Assembly (NCBI GenBank): GCA_049652745.1
Contig: JBASEY010000052.1
Span: forward strand, 23,278 to 87,277
From: JBASEY01 sp049652745
Lineage (GTDB): Bacteria > CSSED10-310
Direction: 5' to 3'
DNA: 64,000 bases
The translations under genes were made by a program, and so were the position numbers. Each line of letters opens with the position of its first letter. The stretch's first letter is position 1. Positions 45,419-54,827 of the stretch are shown piece by piece. The notes beneath the pieces were generated by a model. That model was not told the origin of the DNA. It did no database searches and saw only the letters and a list, made by a program, of their open reading frames with translations.

Positions 45419-47149
45419 ATGAGTGTTTACAGCAGAATTCTTATAACGATGTGCCTGGTTTTTACAACATGTTGTTCAGTTTCGGATAAAGAACAATCTG
45501 ATTCGAATGAACCCATACAATACGTAACCTTGGAAGAGGCATCCCAAAAAACTTCCCTCAACACGGAAAGAGTCTGTATTATCGGATTCGATGGGCTGAC
45601 ATGGGATATTTTAACGCCTATGATGGAAAAAGGCGAATTGCCCAATTTCAGCAAAATGATACGAACCGGCTGCAAAGGGATTTTTGATCCCGCTGATCCT
45701 GTCTTGTTTTCACCGCGAATTTGGACGTCGATTGCAACGGGAAAAACACCTGATGAACATGGGATCACCTTCTTTTTCATCAACCCTCAGCAGGCAATGC
45801 AATCCGGTGAAACAGCAGGAAGCGATTTGCGCCGATGTTTAGCGATCTGGAATATTGCAAGTCATTTCAAAAAACGAGTTCTTGTATCCAATTGGATGGT
45901 AAGCTGGCCTGCTGAGCCGGTTTACGGAGCGGTGGTTTCAGATTATGTTGAGATTACTCATGGGGTCTGGCCGGAGAATTTAGCGTCAAAGATACAGCCC
46001 AAGTATAGATTGGGATTAAAACAAGGCGATCACTTTAAAAGCATTAATCAAAGGTTTTATCCATGGCTCAATGAGAAAGAAGAAGAATTGCCGCGAGGCG
46101 AAATGATTAAAGTGGGAAATTTGAGACAAACTATTTATCGGGATGAATTTACACTTGAAAATAGTTTGAATGTGTTTTCGGAAGAAATGTCGGATTTATC
46201 AATGTTTTATCTTCGAAGCATCGATATTGCCTCTCACTTTTATTGGAAATACAGCCAACTGCCGCCAGATGATTCTCGCCTTGAAGGATTGGAAAAGGAA
46301 ATAGAATTGTTCGGGCACATACTGCCGGAAGCCTATCGTTGGGCGGATCAGAACCTGGGAAAAATTGTCGAAGCCATGCCTGAAGATACAATATTTATTA
46401 TAGTTTCCGATCATGGTTTCACTACATTTTTTAACGACCTCAGGGGATATAATTTAGCGAAGCTTTTAGGGGATTTACATTGCGGTCATTTTTTTGATGA
46501 CAAAGGTATAAAGGCGGTGTTCACAGACACCTCCGATCCAATAGATCCCGTCCGAAAAATTCATCTGCAAGATGCTATGCTGCCTTCTTTTACTGAAAAA
46601 ACCGGCATGACCAAAGACCAATTGATTCAAAATATCATTGACACTACACTGTCAATCAAAACACTTGATGGAACACAGGTTTTATTTCTTGAACCATTGG
46701 AAAATTTAAAGCTGTTGCGGGGCGAAACAGCCCCGGATATCGCTTTTCAATTCAATGCCGTCAATTTGAAACCTACGGACCAATTGTTGTTGAAAGATGA
46801 ATTGGTCAGTATAGAAAACTATATTCAGTTTCTGGATTTGTCAGGAAACCACAAAGCCGATGCGGTTATAATAATATCCGGAGACAAAACGAATCATGGC
46901 TCGACCATTGAAAACGCAACAGCTATTGATATCGTTCCAACGGTCTTGATGCTTTTGGATCTTCCGGTTGCTGATGACATGAGCGGAAAGCCGCTATTTT
47001 CAGCATTTAAACCGGATGTCCTGAAGGATCACCCCCTGACACATATTCAATCGTACGAATCGGTTATTCAGCGCAAAATCGTGGATGTCATTTCGTCAGA
47101 CAGACCCAACATCACCGAACAATTGCGAACTCTTGGATATATACAATAG
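45419..47149 (+). CDS. Type I phosphodiesterase / AlkP-superfamily lipoprotein
   Basis: 576 aa. The N terminus MSVYSRILITMCLVFTTCCSV ends in a lipobox-like TTC, so it is probably a lipoprotein. The phosphodiesterase/nucleotide pyrophosphatase fold shows VCIIGFDGLTWDILTPMMEKGELPNFSKM (first metal-binding Asp), SPRIWTSIATGKTPDEHGI (nucleophile region), FIIVSDHGF (second metal pair) and a final NHGST. These match the AlkP superfamily proteins described as phosphodiesterases or phosphoglycerol-type transferases. The substrate is unknown; phospholipid or glycan head groups are plausible. It stands alone between the tRNA cluster and a convergent protease gene. Confidence 0.85.
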   Translation: MSVYSRILITMCLVFTTCCSVSDKEQSDSNEPIQYVTLEEASQKTSLNTERVCIIGFDGLTWDILTPMMEKGELPNFSKMIRTGCKGIFDPADPVLFSPRIWTSIATGKTPDEHGITFFFINPQQAMQSGETAGSDLRRCLAIWNIASHFKKRVLVSNWMVSWPAEPVYGAVVSDYVEITHGVWPENLASKIQPKYRLGLKQGDHFKSINQRFYPWLNEKEEELPRGEMIKVGNLRQTIYRDEFTLENSLNVFSEEMSDLSMFYLRSIDIASHFYWKYSQLPPDDSRLEGLEKEIELFGHILPEAYRWADQNLGKIVEAMPEDTIFIIVSDHGFTTFFNDLRGYNLAKLLGDLHCGHFFDDKGIKAVFTDTSDPIDPVRKIHLQDAMLPSFTEKTGMTKDQLIQNIIDTTLSIKTLDGTQVLFLEPLENLKLLRGETAPDIAFQFNAVNLKPTDQLLLKDELVSIENYIQFLDLSGNHKADAVIIISGDKTNHGSTIENATAIDIVPTVLMLLDLPVADDMSGKPLFSAFKPDVLKDHPLTHIQSYESVIQRKIVDVISSDRPNITEQLRTLGYIQ

Positions 47150-47243
47150 TCTGCTTCAAATATATTCTTCAGACAAAGCACATTAGGGTCGTTTGTTTGC
47201 GCCCCTGATCCTGTACCGGTTTACAAAGCTAAGTCAGATAATT

Positions 47244-47343
47244 GATGCAAGTGTAAAAACTCCGTTTTGAGCCCAAATCCCTTTTGCAAACCCTTGAAAA
47301 CACAACATCGATTTCCCGGAAAATTATTTTTTACACATGCATC
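47244..47343. repeat. Short MITE-like element, copy A (about 100 bp)
   Basis: Ends are GATGCAAGTGTAAAAA (left) and TTTTTACACATGCATC (right), forming imperfect terminal inverted repeats. The same end motif borders elements at 49355 and 54631-54803. AATT occurs on both flanks, a possible target duplication. There is no coding content. Confidence 0.55.
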
Positions 47344-47365
47344 CTAATTGAGGCTTGTCAAATGA

Positions 47366-49327
47366 TCATTCTCCTCTGTCGGGAGTGTCAAAAATTTCGA
47401 CCATACCCATACCGGGCCGACCATCCCTGTCGTAAACATGAGCAACCCAGGCTCCCGCCGGTAAATCGAGGACAACAACCGCATCAGTGGAATGCAAACC
47501 AATATCCAGGCCGACATTAGCCAAATATTGTCTGTCTGACGAACTCAGCGTTCCCCAGTCGTCATTGTAACCACCTGGGTAGGGGCTGCCATCTTTGTAA
47601 AGCTGGAGGACTGGATTCTGAATTTTAGCGCCTGCGCCACCAACGGATTGTCCTCTTCCTCTCAGAACAACAGTATTGCTCCCGCCTCCTTCTATTATAA
47701 ACCCTCCTGCAATTTGCTGATAAGGAGAAGGTCCGCTGGTATGTGCTTTAGTGGATATGTTTTTCAGTTTCCGATTGCCTGTTGTATCGAATTCAAACAC
47801 TTCAACAATAGCCATTTTCGTTTGAGTAGCCCTGGGATCATATACATGTGCAACATACGCACCGGCGTCAAGAGTCATAACAAGAATGGCATCATTATTG
47901 TGTAAACCGACATCCAGACCTTTTTCTGCAAGAAATTGCAAATCTAAAGGACTCAGATTTCCCCAGTCGTCATTATATCCGCCGCTGACCGGACTTCCCT
48001 CGTGATATAATTGTAAAACCGGATTGGACATCTTGTCGCCGGCTCCCCCTACAGATTGCCCTCTACCTCGGATTACAACTTTGATCGGGCCGCCTTCAAT
48101 GATAAAACCGCCGGCAATTTGTTTATATAGTTCCGATCCGGATAAGGCAGATGCTTTGGTTGATATGTTGTGTAGCTTTGAAGAAGGTGGCGGCGGTGTC
48201 GGTGTTCTTGTTGGAGTTCTCGTCGGCGTTCTTGTCGGCGTTCTTGTCGGCGTTGCAGTCGGTGGCCCCGAAGTCGGTGTTCTCGTCGGTGTTCTTGTCG
48301 GTGTTCTCGTTGGCGTTCTCGTTGGTGTTCTCGTCGGTGTTGGTGTTGGTGTTGGTGTGCTCATCCAAGCTTGCATAGCGTCCACTCTATCTTGATTGAG
48401 TTTGGTACCGCTCGGACCAGAATATGCGTGGCAACCCAATATGTAATACATACCAATGTCGTCTTGCCAAATCGGACCTCCGCTCATTCCTCCATATGAA
48501 GTTCCATGGTACCACAATTTGGTATTAGTTGCGTGCCAGATCTTATCAAAGTTTTGCCACATCTCCCAGCCGTGACCAACCCATTCTTCGGGATATCCGG
48601 TCATATTTACATATCTATTAATGTACCAATTGAAATCATCAGAATATCGATATCCCATCCAACCTAATCCGGCAGTATCACTAAGCTCGGCTACTCCCCA
48701 GTCATGTTCCCAGTCATGATCAGTAAACCAGCCACTTGACACACCGATTCTGTTCACGCTAAATTGGCCATATGGTTGAGAAGAGCCGTTCATTCCAGGT
48801 ATAAACACCGTCTCTTCAGCCCATGCCCAATAACCTAACGGTTCATCATGATAGAGACAATGACCTGCAGTGAAAAGTAGATAGCCTGAAAAAATAAATG
48901 ACGCTGAGCCCACGTACCACTCGCTACCCCATCTCATGTAGAGTTTTCCAATAGTTCGGTATGGATAATCTGTGGTAGTTGTAATTCGAGTGAAACTTCG
49001 GTCTGAGCGGGATACATCATCGGTTGTCATTTCTATTTCATTCGTCTCCGGAAAAGTATACGGCAAACACTCTACAGGATCCAAAACGTGGGTTATGAGT
49101 TGATCTAAATCCTCTGAAATCTGGTTTGTGGAAAATTTATAGTCCGGGATGGGTATAGGGATTGCATTTTCAAGAACCTCTGGATCAACATAATAGCAGC
49201 CTTTTCCAGGAAAAGGTTCTCCTCTGTTTCCAGGCGATTCATAAACAGCTCCCAAAGCATAGTTTATGCCGCATAACATGAAAACCAATATAAATGATAT
49301 AATACTGTAGTTGAATAGTTTTTTCAC
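47366..49327 (-). CDS. Secreted trypsin-like serine protease with TPTR linker and two C-terminal repeats
   Basis: 653 aa from a GTG start (GGGGGTT upstream). Residues 1-27 are a signal peptide. The trypsin-like domain (about 100-320) has LLFTAGHCLYHD (catalytic His) and SYGGMSGGPIWQDD (GxSGGP, catalytic Ser), with the Asp probably in HDWGVAELSD. It resembles glutamyl-endopeptidase/V8-type secreted proteases. A linker of about 55 residues of near-perfect TPTR units follows, and then two tandem domains of about 130 residues (KLHNISTKA... and KLKNISTKA...), each with GGFIIEGG, RGRGQSVGGAG, NPVLQLY and YNDDWGxLS. These resemble the NISTR...GGFIIxG domains seen in Verrucomicrobia-type exported proteins. 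Likely a surface or extracellular protease. Confidence 0.85.
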   Translation of the reverse strand: MKKLFNYSIISFILVFMLCGINYALGAVYESPGNRGEPFPGKGCYYVDPEVLENAIPIPIPDYKFSTNQISEDLDQLITHVLDPVECLPYTFPETNEIEMTTDDVSRSDRSFTRITTTTDYPYRTIGKLYMRWGSEWYVGSASFIFSGYLLFTAGHCLYHDEPLGYWAWAEETVFIPGMNGSSQPYGQFSVNRIGVSSGWFTDHDWEHDWGVAELSDTAGLGWMGYRYSDDFNWYINRYVNMTGYPEEWVGHGWEMWQNFDKIWHATNTKLWYHGTSYGGMSGGPIWQDDIGMYYILGCHAYSGPSGTKLNQDRVDAMQAWMSTPTPTPTPTRTPTRTPTRTPTRTPTRTPTSGPPTATPTRTPTRTPTRTPTRTPTPPPPSSKLHNISTKASALSGSELYKQIAGGFIIEGGPIKVVIRGRGQSVGGAGDKMSNPVLQLYHEGSPVSGGYNDDWGNLSPLDLQFLAEKGLDVGLHNNDAILVMTLDAGAYVAHVYDPRATQTKMAIVEVFEFDTTGNRKLKNISTKAHTSGPSPYQQIAGGFIIEGGGSNTVVLRGRGQSVGGAGAKIQNPVLQLYKDGSPYPGGYNDDWGTLSSSDRQYLANVGLDIGLHSTDAVVVLDLPAGAWVAHVYDRDGRPGMGMVEIFDTPDRGE

Positions 49328-49354
49328 AGTAACCCCCTTTTTGTCGACATGTCT

Positions 49355-49425
49355 GATGCTTGTGTAAAAAGTCTTTCATCCTGTTCACAGATTCATAATA
49401 AAAGAAAACGGTTATTGGATCAAGT
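49355..49425 (-). repeat. MITE-like element arm, copy B (71 bp)
   Basis: This 71-bp block matches 54733-54803 in inverted orientation at 62 of 71 positions without gaps (counted by hand). It begins GATGCTTGTGTAAAAAGTCT. Its other terminal repeat is not visible nearby, so it is a partial or solo copy. Confidence 0.7.
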
Positions 49426-49850
49426 TTTATTGAGGGTTGCCCTAGATTTCGAAAAAAACATTGTTATCTTGTCGATAAATAAAAACCTTCTATTCGGTAA
49501 TGATCGGGCAAACGTCCTCTTCAAACAGTAGGGCAGGGCCAACAAGAAAAAAACGGGGCGCACATCCGAGAATCAAACACGGAACGAATTTCCTGAAACC
49601 GCTGTTACTCCGCCTCTACACTATATATAATCATGGTCACTAAAGAAGTGTCTAAAAAGCAAAATAACACGGTATAAACGACGTGTAACAATAATTTGAC
49701 CATTTGAAACACATGCCGATTATTGTTTATTATCAAAATGTTAAATGTTTTCTTAAGAGTGACATTAATTGCACTCTCTCTCCTATAACACGATTCGAAT
49801 CCTGTTGAAACTTTGTTGAGATTTATCCGCAAAGATATTTTAGGTTTTAG
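49426..49850. other. Intergenic region; weak tRNA-like remnant on the minus strand
   Basis: No gene is supported in this 425-bp stretch. On the minus strand about 49550-49612 reads like a broken tRNA 3' half: a D-arm-like GGCGGAGTAACAGCGGT, a T-stem CCGTG/CTCGG with one mismatch around TTTGATT, then GTGCGCCCC followed by a T-run. The acceptor stem is not intact. This is a weak observation. Confidence 0.25.
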
Positions 49851-49880
49851 TTGATTTATCTAACGAGATTCTGCTACACT
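49851..49880 (+). promoter_or_regulatory. Candidate promoter for the 49994 surface-protein gene
   Basis: TTGATT (49851-49856), an 18-bp spacer and TACACT (49875-49880), about 114 bases before the ATG. The -10 CTACACT is the same as in the stronger promoter at 57438-57466 of the paralogous gene. Confidence 0.45.
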
Positions 49881-49993
49881 TGTAATTGTTAAATCATACT
49901 AAGCTTTCTCGAGAGGTAAAGCTATGACGAATTCACTGAGGATTATACATAAATGATGGCTCACCTTTCATTATTTCAAAAGGAGGGATCTCC

Positions 49994-52900
49994 ATGCGAA
50001 AAACAATTTTGACAACAGTGATACTTTTGCTGTTAGTGCCGTTTTCTTTGGCGCAAATAAGCGTGACTATCGGCAGCACGGCCTGTTCGACATCAACAAG
50101 GCGTTTGCCTTGGCCCAGTTATCACTATTTCAGCGAAACCCAATATGGTATTCCCGCTTCGGCTTTGGCGCCTCTTTCAGGGACGAATCCGATCACTATC
50201 ACAAGTATCGGCTGGATCCGTTGCAGCGGTCCAACTCCATCAACAGATACATACGCTTTGGATCTCTATATCGATGAAGTAGAAGATACCTATGATCTAA
50301 GCAGCCTTTGTACATCGCCTTATGGCAATACAAATCTAGTCGCTTCCAACAAGCTGATACATGAAATAAGCCCTGATATCTTCATAATGCACCTGGACAC
50401 GCCATTTGTATATACACCGGGAAAAGCCTTGATCATCAGTGTTTGTGACACCAAGTTAAGGTATGATCGCGACATTTATTGGGCGGCCAATGTATTTGAA
50501 GGTAATGGTATTATCCACTCCACCATCCACTTGCCCCAATATGATTGTGATATGTTGACGAATGAAGGCGACAGTTGTGGTTATGAACACAAGTGGCCGA
50601 CAACCGTCTTTTGGTTTACATCCCATGGAAACATATACAATTTTGAAATGCTGCCGCCGGTTGGAGAGAGCGGTGCGACCGGTGTAGTAGAACCTGTTCC
50701 CGGCGCCTGCTCATTACCTGAAGGAGCATCTATGCCTATTGTTGCTTATCCTGATTTCGGTTCGATTTTCGATTGTTGGGAACTCGATGGAGCATGGTTC
50801 TCAGATGAATTACAGGAAACGGTACTGATGAACGATGATCATACGGTTCAGGCGTTCTTCAAACCGTTTACAGCTCTTAGTTTTCCGGTCAGTGAAGATT
50901 TTTCAGGTGTCTCAGTTGGTCAGTTGCCGCTAAACTGGCAAACAATCCCTGAGACAACGCATTGGGGTGTCATTAAATCCAACGAAGCCGGAGGGATCTC
51001 GCCTGAAATGGTGCTTAAGGGGAGGAACTCATCCTATACAGGTCAGCAACGATTAATCATGCCCAAAATCGATGGCAAAGCAGTCTCAGAAATTCTTTTA
51101 ATGTTCAAACATTATGTCTACCATCGCAGTGTATATGCTGATCCGTATTCCCTGCACGTTCAGACATCGATCGACGACGGCGCGACTTGGGTGGATCGCT
51201 ATTCAGTGACACCATCTTCCGATATCGGACCGGGGACATTGATGGTCGAACTCGATGAAGTAGCCGGCGAAGAGTTTTATGTTTCTTTCTTGTTCGATGG
51301 TCACTTATCGGATATATATAACTGGTATATCGATGACATCATTATGATCGCTGATTATAAAGCCTGCTTGAACGGTGTGATCATGAACGATCAAGGACCT
51401 GTTGAAGGAGCAGTGGTAACGGTCGTTGAAACTGGAACTTCTGCAGTTACCGGACCGACAGGGGAATATGAGCTTCCGCATATGGCGGGAATATATACCA
51501 TCAAATGCAATGCTCTTGGCCATAACGTGGTAATCGAGCCTGATATTGAGATCATAGCAGGCACCGTTGTCACGCAGGATTTCTATTTGACTTACCCGTT
51601 AGTCGACATTTATCCAACAGATTTTTTTGTCGAACTGGATTTTGATGAATCAACAGATGAATACCTATATTTGGAGAACAGCGGAACAGGGCCGCTCAAT
51701 TTTAAATTAAACATTAAATACCAGGAAAACAAGAGTTCACATCGTATTGGTAACTGGACAGATCTGACTCCGACTGCAACCGCGGTTCAGTATCCGGCAA
51801 GCTGTTTCGGCGACGGAAAATTTTTTGTGATCGGCGGCTTGAGTGATGTGTCGAATGATGGCCTGTTCAATGCAATACAGATTTATGATACTCTTACGGG
51901 CACATGGTCGGTGAGTGCTCCGATGATAACCCCGCGGCACAGCTCTGTAGCGGAGTATTACAATGGAAAAGTTTATGTCATCGGCGGATTTAATGCCAAC
52001 TTCATTGCTACAAATGCTGTTCAGATCTACGATGTTGCATCCGATTCCTGGTCGGCCGGGGCAACCATGCCGAGCAATCGTGGCGGCGCTTCCGGTGGGC
52101 TGATCAATGGGAAAATTTATTCTCTCGGCGGGTCAAGATACGGTTCTTTTGCACCCGAAAACGTCGCACATGAATATGATATCGCCGGCGATTTCTGGAC
52201 AGCTCTTAATATTGGACCTATACTTGACGGGTCGGGTATCGTGTTAGGCGGCGGCTGTGCCTACAAAGACAAAATTTATGTCGGCGGCCACGACTACAAC
52301 CACTATTACCAGTTTTATGAATTTAACCCTGCCGGTCGTGGAACTTGGAAGACCAAAGCGACGATACCCGATGGCCTAGGCGGTAGAGCAGTATCCATGA
52401 TCGGCCTTGAAGCTGAAGGCTTCATCCTGGCTGTCGGCGGCGGCTATGATTCGGAACCTACCGGTGCGTCATGGAGATACGATCCGGATACCGATACCTG
52501 GACAAATCTCGACAAACCCATGACAACGGCGGTTTTAGGCGGCGCATGCGCTGCTGGATTCGGCGAAATCTACTTCTATGGTGGAACAACCGGCAGCGGA
52601 CCGCTTCAACCTGCACCATTCATGATGAACACATACACTAACGGCTCCTGGCTGACGGCGGACATCACCTCTGGAAGTGTCGATCCGGGCGATACCGGAA
52701 TCGTTACGTTGACATTTGATGCCCGGACAGTGGTATCGCCAGGTTTTCATGAAGCAGAACTGACTGTGAAGCACAATTCCGGCGATGAAACCCCTTTGAA
52801 AATTCCAGTAACGATAATAGTCGGCGGCAGCGGAGCTCTGGAAGGTTTTGTCTATGATGACGGTCGTGGAATTGTTCAAAACGCCATCATCAAAATCCTT

Positions 52901-54511
52901 GAAACAGATCAAACCGTCAAATCAGACAGCACCGGGTTCTACAAATTTCCGATTGTGCCGATCGGGTTGCGCACCATCACCTGTACCGCCGATGGGTTTA
53001 ACCCGGCAACAATAACCGACGTTGAGATTATCACCGGTAATACAACCACTCTGGATATCCATATGGCAGCTCCAGTATTAGCAATTGACCCGGCTGAATT
53101 TTTTCACATCCAGGGTTTAGATGCTCTTGAAATTGTTCAGGATGCACTAACCCTTGAGAATACCGGTGGAGGAATCCTGGATTGGTTCTCATCGATTGAA
53201 TACCTGAATCGGAACAACTGGAACCGTGATGTTCTGATTGCTGTTCACGTGAATAGCAACCCGGATTTTTTTGATCCGACATCAGCTTATTCTGCCGCTC
53301 TGTCAGCCGTCGGTTACAATGTGGCGGCGACAATCAGCGCACCGGAAGGCGGCAGTATTCCATTCCCGACACCCTTTACGGTAAAAGAATATATCGCTGC
53401 TATTGTGTTGACCGGCGATAATTGGTGGGATTCAGATGAAAACAAAAACTTGACGTCTGCCGATGAAGCCGCTTTGATGGCATATCAGGATACGGGCGGC
53501 AGAGTTTTGCTGGTTTCTCAGGATATTCTGTGGGCTTCCCACCCAACATGGGGAACAGCATCCGGATGGTTCAAAACACACTTGGGTCTGCAGTCTGCCA
53601 ATCTGAATGTTCTCAATAATGTTCCTGATGCCTGCCTAACAGGAGCTATCGGCACATTTGCCGATGGTTTGAACTTCACGATCATAGGTAAATCGTTGGG
53701 CGGTCCTTTTATTGCCGGCGATTTATTTATCGATGATCTGACACCGGATACCAATGCGTTTGTGCTGTGGACGGCATCCAACGGTTCATCCGCCGATGCG
53801 GCGATTGCTTTCGACAATGGTTTGACAAAAGCCGTGTTTTCGACGGCTGAGTTTTCCGCTGCTGAAAACACGTCCGATTTTCATGCTGCGATTGCAGCGA
53901 TTATGGATTTTTTAGATGGTTGGCTTAGAACGACTCCTGAATCCGGATCGGTGTTAGTCGGTGAACCTCAATCGATTGGCTTGACATTTGACAGCAGAGG
54001 CCTGGCAATAGGTGAATATCGTGCAAGGATAACCTACAAAAACATTGTTACCGGGGCTGAAGTTCCGGCTGAGATCACTCTGGTTGTGGATTCGAATCCT
54101 CCAACGCCTACACCGGCCCCATCGACTCCGACGCCTACACCCGAGTGCGATTATCTGGGAACCCACTTGGTGATTTCACAAGAAGACCCCTTCCGGACCG
54201 GCGACACGTTCTGGTTGCAATGCCATGTCTGCAATAATACCAATGCTCCGATGCAACAGATTGCAACAGCGGTATTGCTCGGCGTGTACGGTGAGTTCTG
54301 GTTCTGGCCGGGGTGGACCCAGGATTTTGATCTGGAACATCATGACTATCTGCCGGGCCTGACGGAAATCCAAGTGTTTGAACCGTTTACCTGGCCGGAT
54401 GTTCAAGGTACCGCTGTCGGTCTGGAATTTTACAGCGGCCTGATCAACGCGGAAATGAACGATTTAATTGGGGAATACGGTTATCTAACTTTTGGATATA
54501 CGGATAGATAG
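49994..54511 (+). CDS. Large modular surface protein (InlB-like, CPD, Kelch, domain X, shared C-terminal domain)
   Basis: 1505 aa, AGGAGGG site, signal peptide 1-20 (LLLLVPFSLA). Order: N-terminal beta domain (about 21-220); an InlB-like repeat (GATGVVEPVPG...FDCWELDGAW...DHTVQAFF, about 225-295); a jelly-roll/MAM-like domain (EDFSGVSVGQLP..., to about 455); a carboxypeptidase-regulatory-like domain (GVIMNDQGPVEGAVVTVVETG); Kelch repeats (about 590-880; FVIGGLSD, VYVIGGFN, IYSLGGSR, YVGGHD); a second regulatory-like domain (GFVYDDGRGIVQNAIIKI); unnamed domain X (RDVLIAVHVNSN...NWWDSDENKNLTSADEAAL, about 1075-1300); a BACON-like strand pair; a short Pro/Thr linker; and the shared terminal domain beginning at Cys (54146-54508). 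Likely an adhesin or glycan-binding surface protein. The fold assignments are by eye. Confidence 0.8.
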   Translation: MRKTILTTVILLLLVPFSLAQISVTIGSTACSTSTRRLPWPSYHYFSETQYGIPASALAPLSGTNPITITSIGWIRCSGPTPSTDTYALDLYIDEVEDTYDLSSLCTSPYGNTNLVASNKLIHEISPDIFIMHLDTPFVYTPGKALIISVCDTKLRYDRDIYWAANVFEGNGIIHSTIHLPQYDCDMLTNEGDSCGYEHKWPTTVFWFTSHGNIYNFEMLPPVGESGATGVVEPVPGACSLPEGASMPIVAYPDFGSIFDCWELDGAWFSDELQETVLMNDDHTVQAFFKPFTALSFPVSEDFSGVSVGQLPLNWQTIPETTHWGVIKSNEAGGISPEMVLKGRNSSYTGQQRLIMPKIDGKAVSEILLMFKHYVYHRSVYADPYSLHVQTSIDDGATWVDRYSVTPSSDIGPGTLMVELDEVAGEEFYVSFLFDGHLSDIYNWYIDDIIMIADYKACLNGVIMNDQGPVEGAVVTVVETGTSAVTGPTGEYELPHMAGIYTIKCNALGHNVVIEPDIEIIAGTVVTQDFYLTYPLVDIYPTDFFVELDFDESTDEYLYLENSGTGPLNFKLNIKYQENKSSHRIGNWTDLTPTATAVQYPASCFGDGKFFVIGGLSDVSNDGLFNAIQIYDTLTGTWSVSAPMITPRHSSVAEYYNGKVYVIGGFNANFIATNAVQIYDVASDSWSAGATMPSNRGGASGGLINGKIYSLGGSRYGSFAPENVAHEYDIAGDFWTALNIGPILDGSGIVLGGGCAYKDKIYVGGHDYNHYYQFYEFNPAGRGTWKTKATIPDGLGGRAVSMIGLEAEGFILAVGGGYDSEPTGASWRYDPDTDTWTNLDKPMTTAVLGGACAAGFGEIYFYGGTTGSGPLQPAPFMMNTYTNGSWLTADITSGSVDPGDTGIVTLTFDARTVVSPGFHEAELTVKHNSGDETPLKIPVTIIVGGSGALEGFVYDDGRGIVQNAIIKILETDQTVKSDSTGFYKFPIVPIGLRTITCTADGFNPATITDVEIITGNTTTLDIHMAAPVLAIDPAEFFHIQGLDALEIVQDALTLENTGGGILDWFSSIEYLNRNNWNRDVLIAVHVNSNPDFFDPTSAYSAALSAVGYNVAATISAPEGGSIPFPTPFTVKEYIAAIVLTGDNWWDSDENKNLTSADEAALMAYQDTGGRVLLVSQDILWASHPTWGTASGWFKTHLGLQSANLNVLNNVPDACLTGAIGTFADGLNFTIIGKSLGGPFIAGDLFIDDLTPDTNAFVLWTASNGSSADAAIAFDNGLTKAVFSTAEFSAAENTSDFHAAIAAIMDFLDGWLRTTPESGSVLVGEPQSIGLTFDSRGLAIGEYRARITYKNIVTGAEVPAEITLVVDSNPPTPTPAPSTPTPTPECDYLGTHLVISQEDPFRTGDTFWLQCHVCNNTNAPMQQIATAVLLGVYGEFWFWPGWTQDFDLEHHDYLPGLTEIQVFEPFTWPDVQGTAVGLEFYSGLINAEMNDLIGEYGYLTFGYTDR

Positions 54512-54630
54512 TGCTGCGCCGAATACGCTTACTCCCAAACCAACGTCTGTATCTAAGCCGACATCACCTCCTTTCAACCATGAAAATTACAGATACAACC
54601 ACCCCTGAAGAGCAGGGACTTGCCGGCATA
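54512..54630. other. Intergenic spacer between surface-protein genes
   Basis: No gene, promoter or terminator that I can support. With the adjoining element (54631-54803) it forms the 316-bp gap between two paralogous surface-protein genes. Confidence 0.5.
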
Positions 54631-54803
54631 GATGCAAGCGTAAACAATCTTTTTTTTCACAACGTGATTTTTGAGCCACGTTGCAGAATTGGGCGATCAT
54701 GGAACGGACTTTTGAAAAAAACGGCCTCAGATACTTGACCTGATAACCGTTTTTATTTATTTTAAATCTACGAACAGGATGAAAGACTTTTTACACAAGC
54801 ATC
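54631..54803. repeat. MITE-like element, copy C (173 bp)
   Basis: Left end GATGCAAGCGTAAACAATCTT and right end reading inward GATGCTTGTGTAAAAAGTCTT form imperfect terminal inverted repeats. The right 71 bp (54733-54803) is the inverted partner of 49355-49425. The copy ends 24 bases before the ATG of the next surface-protein gene, so it occupies the promoter region of that gene. Confidence 0.65.
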
Positions 54804-54827
54804 AATAATTCAAGAGGAGAAATCATT

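Noticed and set aside
48178..48360. Possible CRISPR-like array
   Set aside because: The repeats are contiguous 12-bp units in frame encoding Thr-Pro-Thr-Arg with no spacers, so this is a coding linker.
48024..48395. Plus-strand frame rich in VGVLVGVLVG
   Set aside because: It is the antisense of the TPTR-repeat linker of the minus-strand protease. The repeat produces long open frames on both strands, with no ribosome site or family match.
49349..49531. 60-aa frame beginning MSDACVKSLSS
   Set aside because: It overlaps the 71-bp repeat arm, which recurs elsewhere in inverted orientation, and has no ribosome site.
54511..54738. 75-aa frame after the large surface protein
   Set aside because: It runs into the MITE-like element, has no ribosome site, and the composition is not protein-like.
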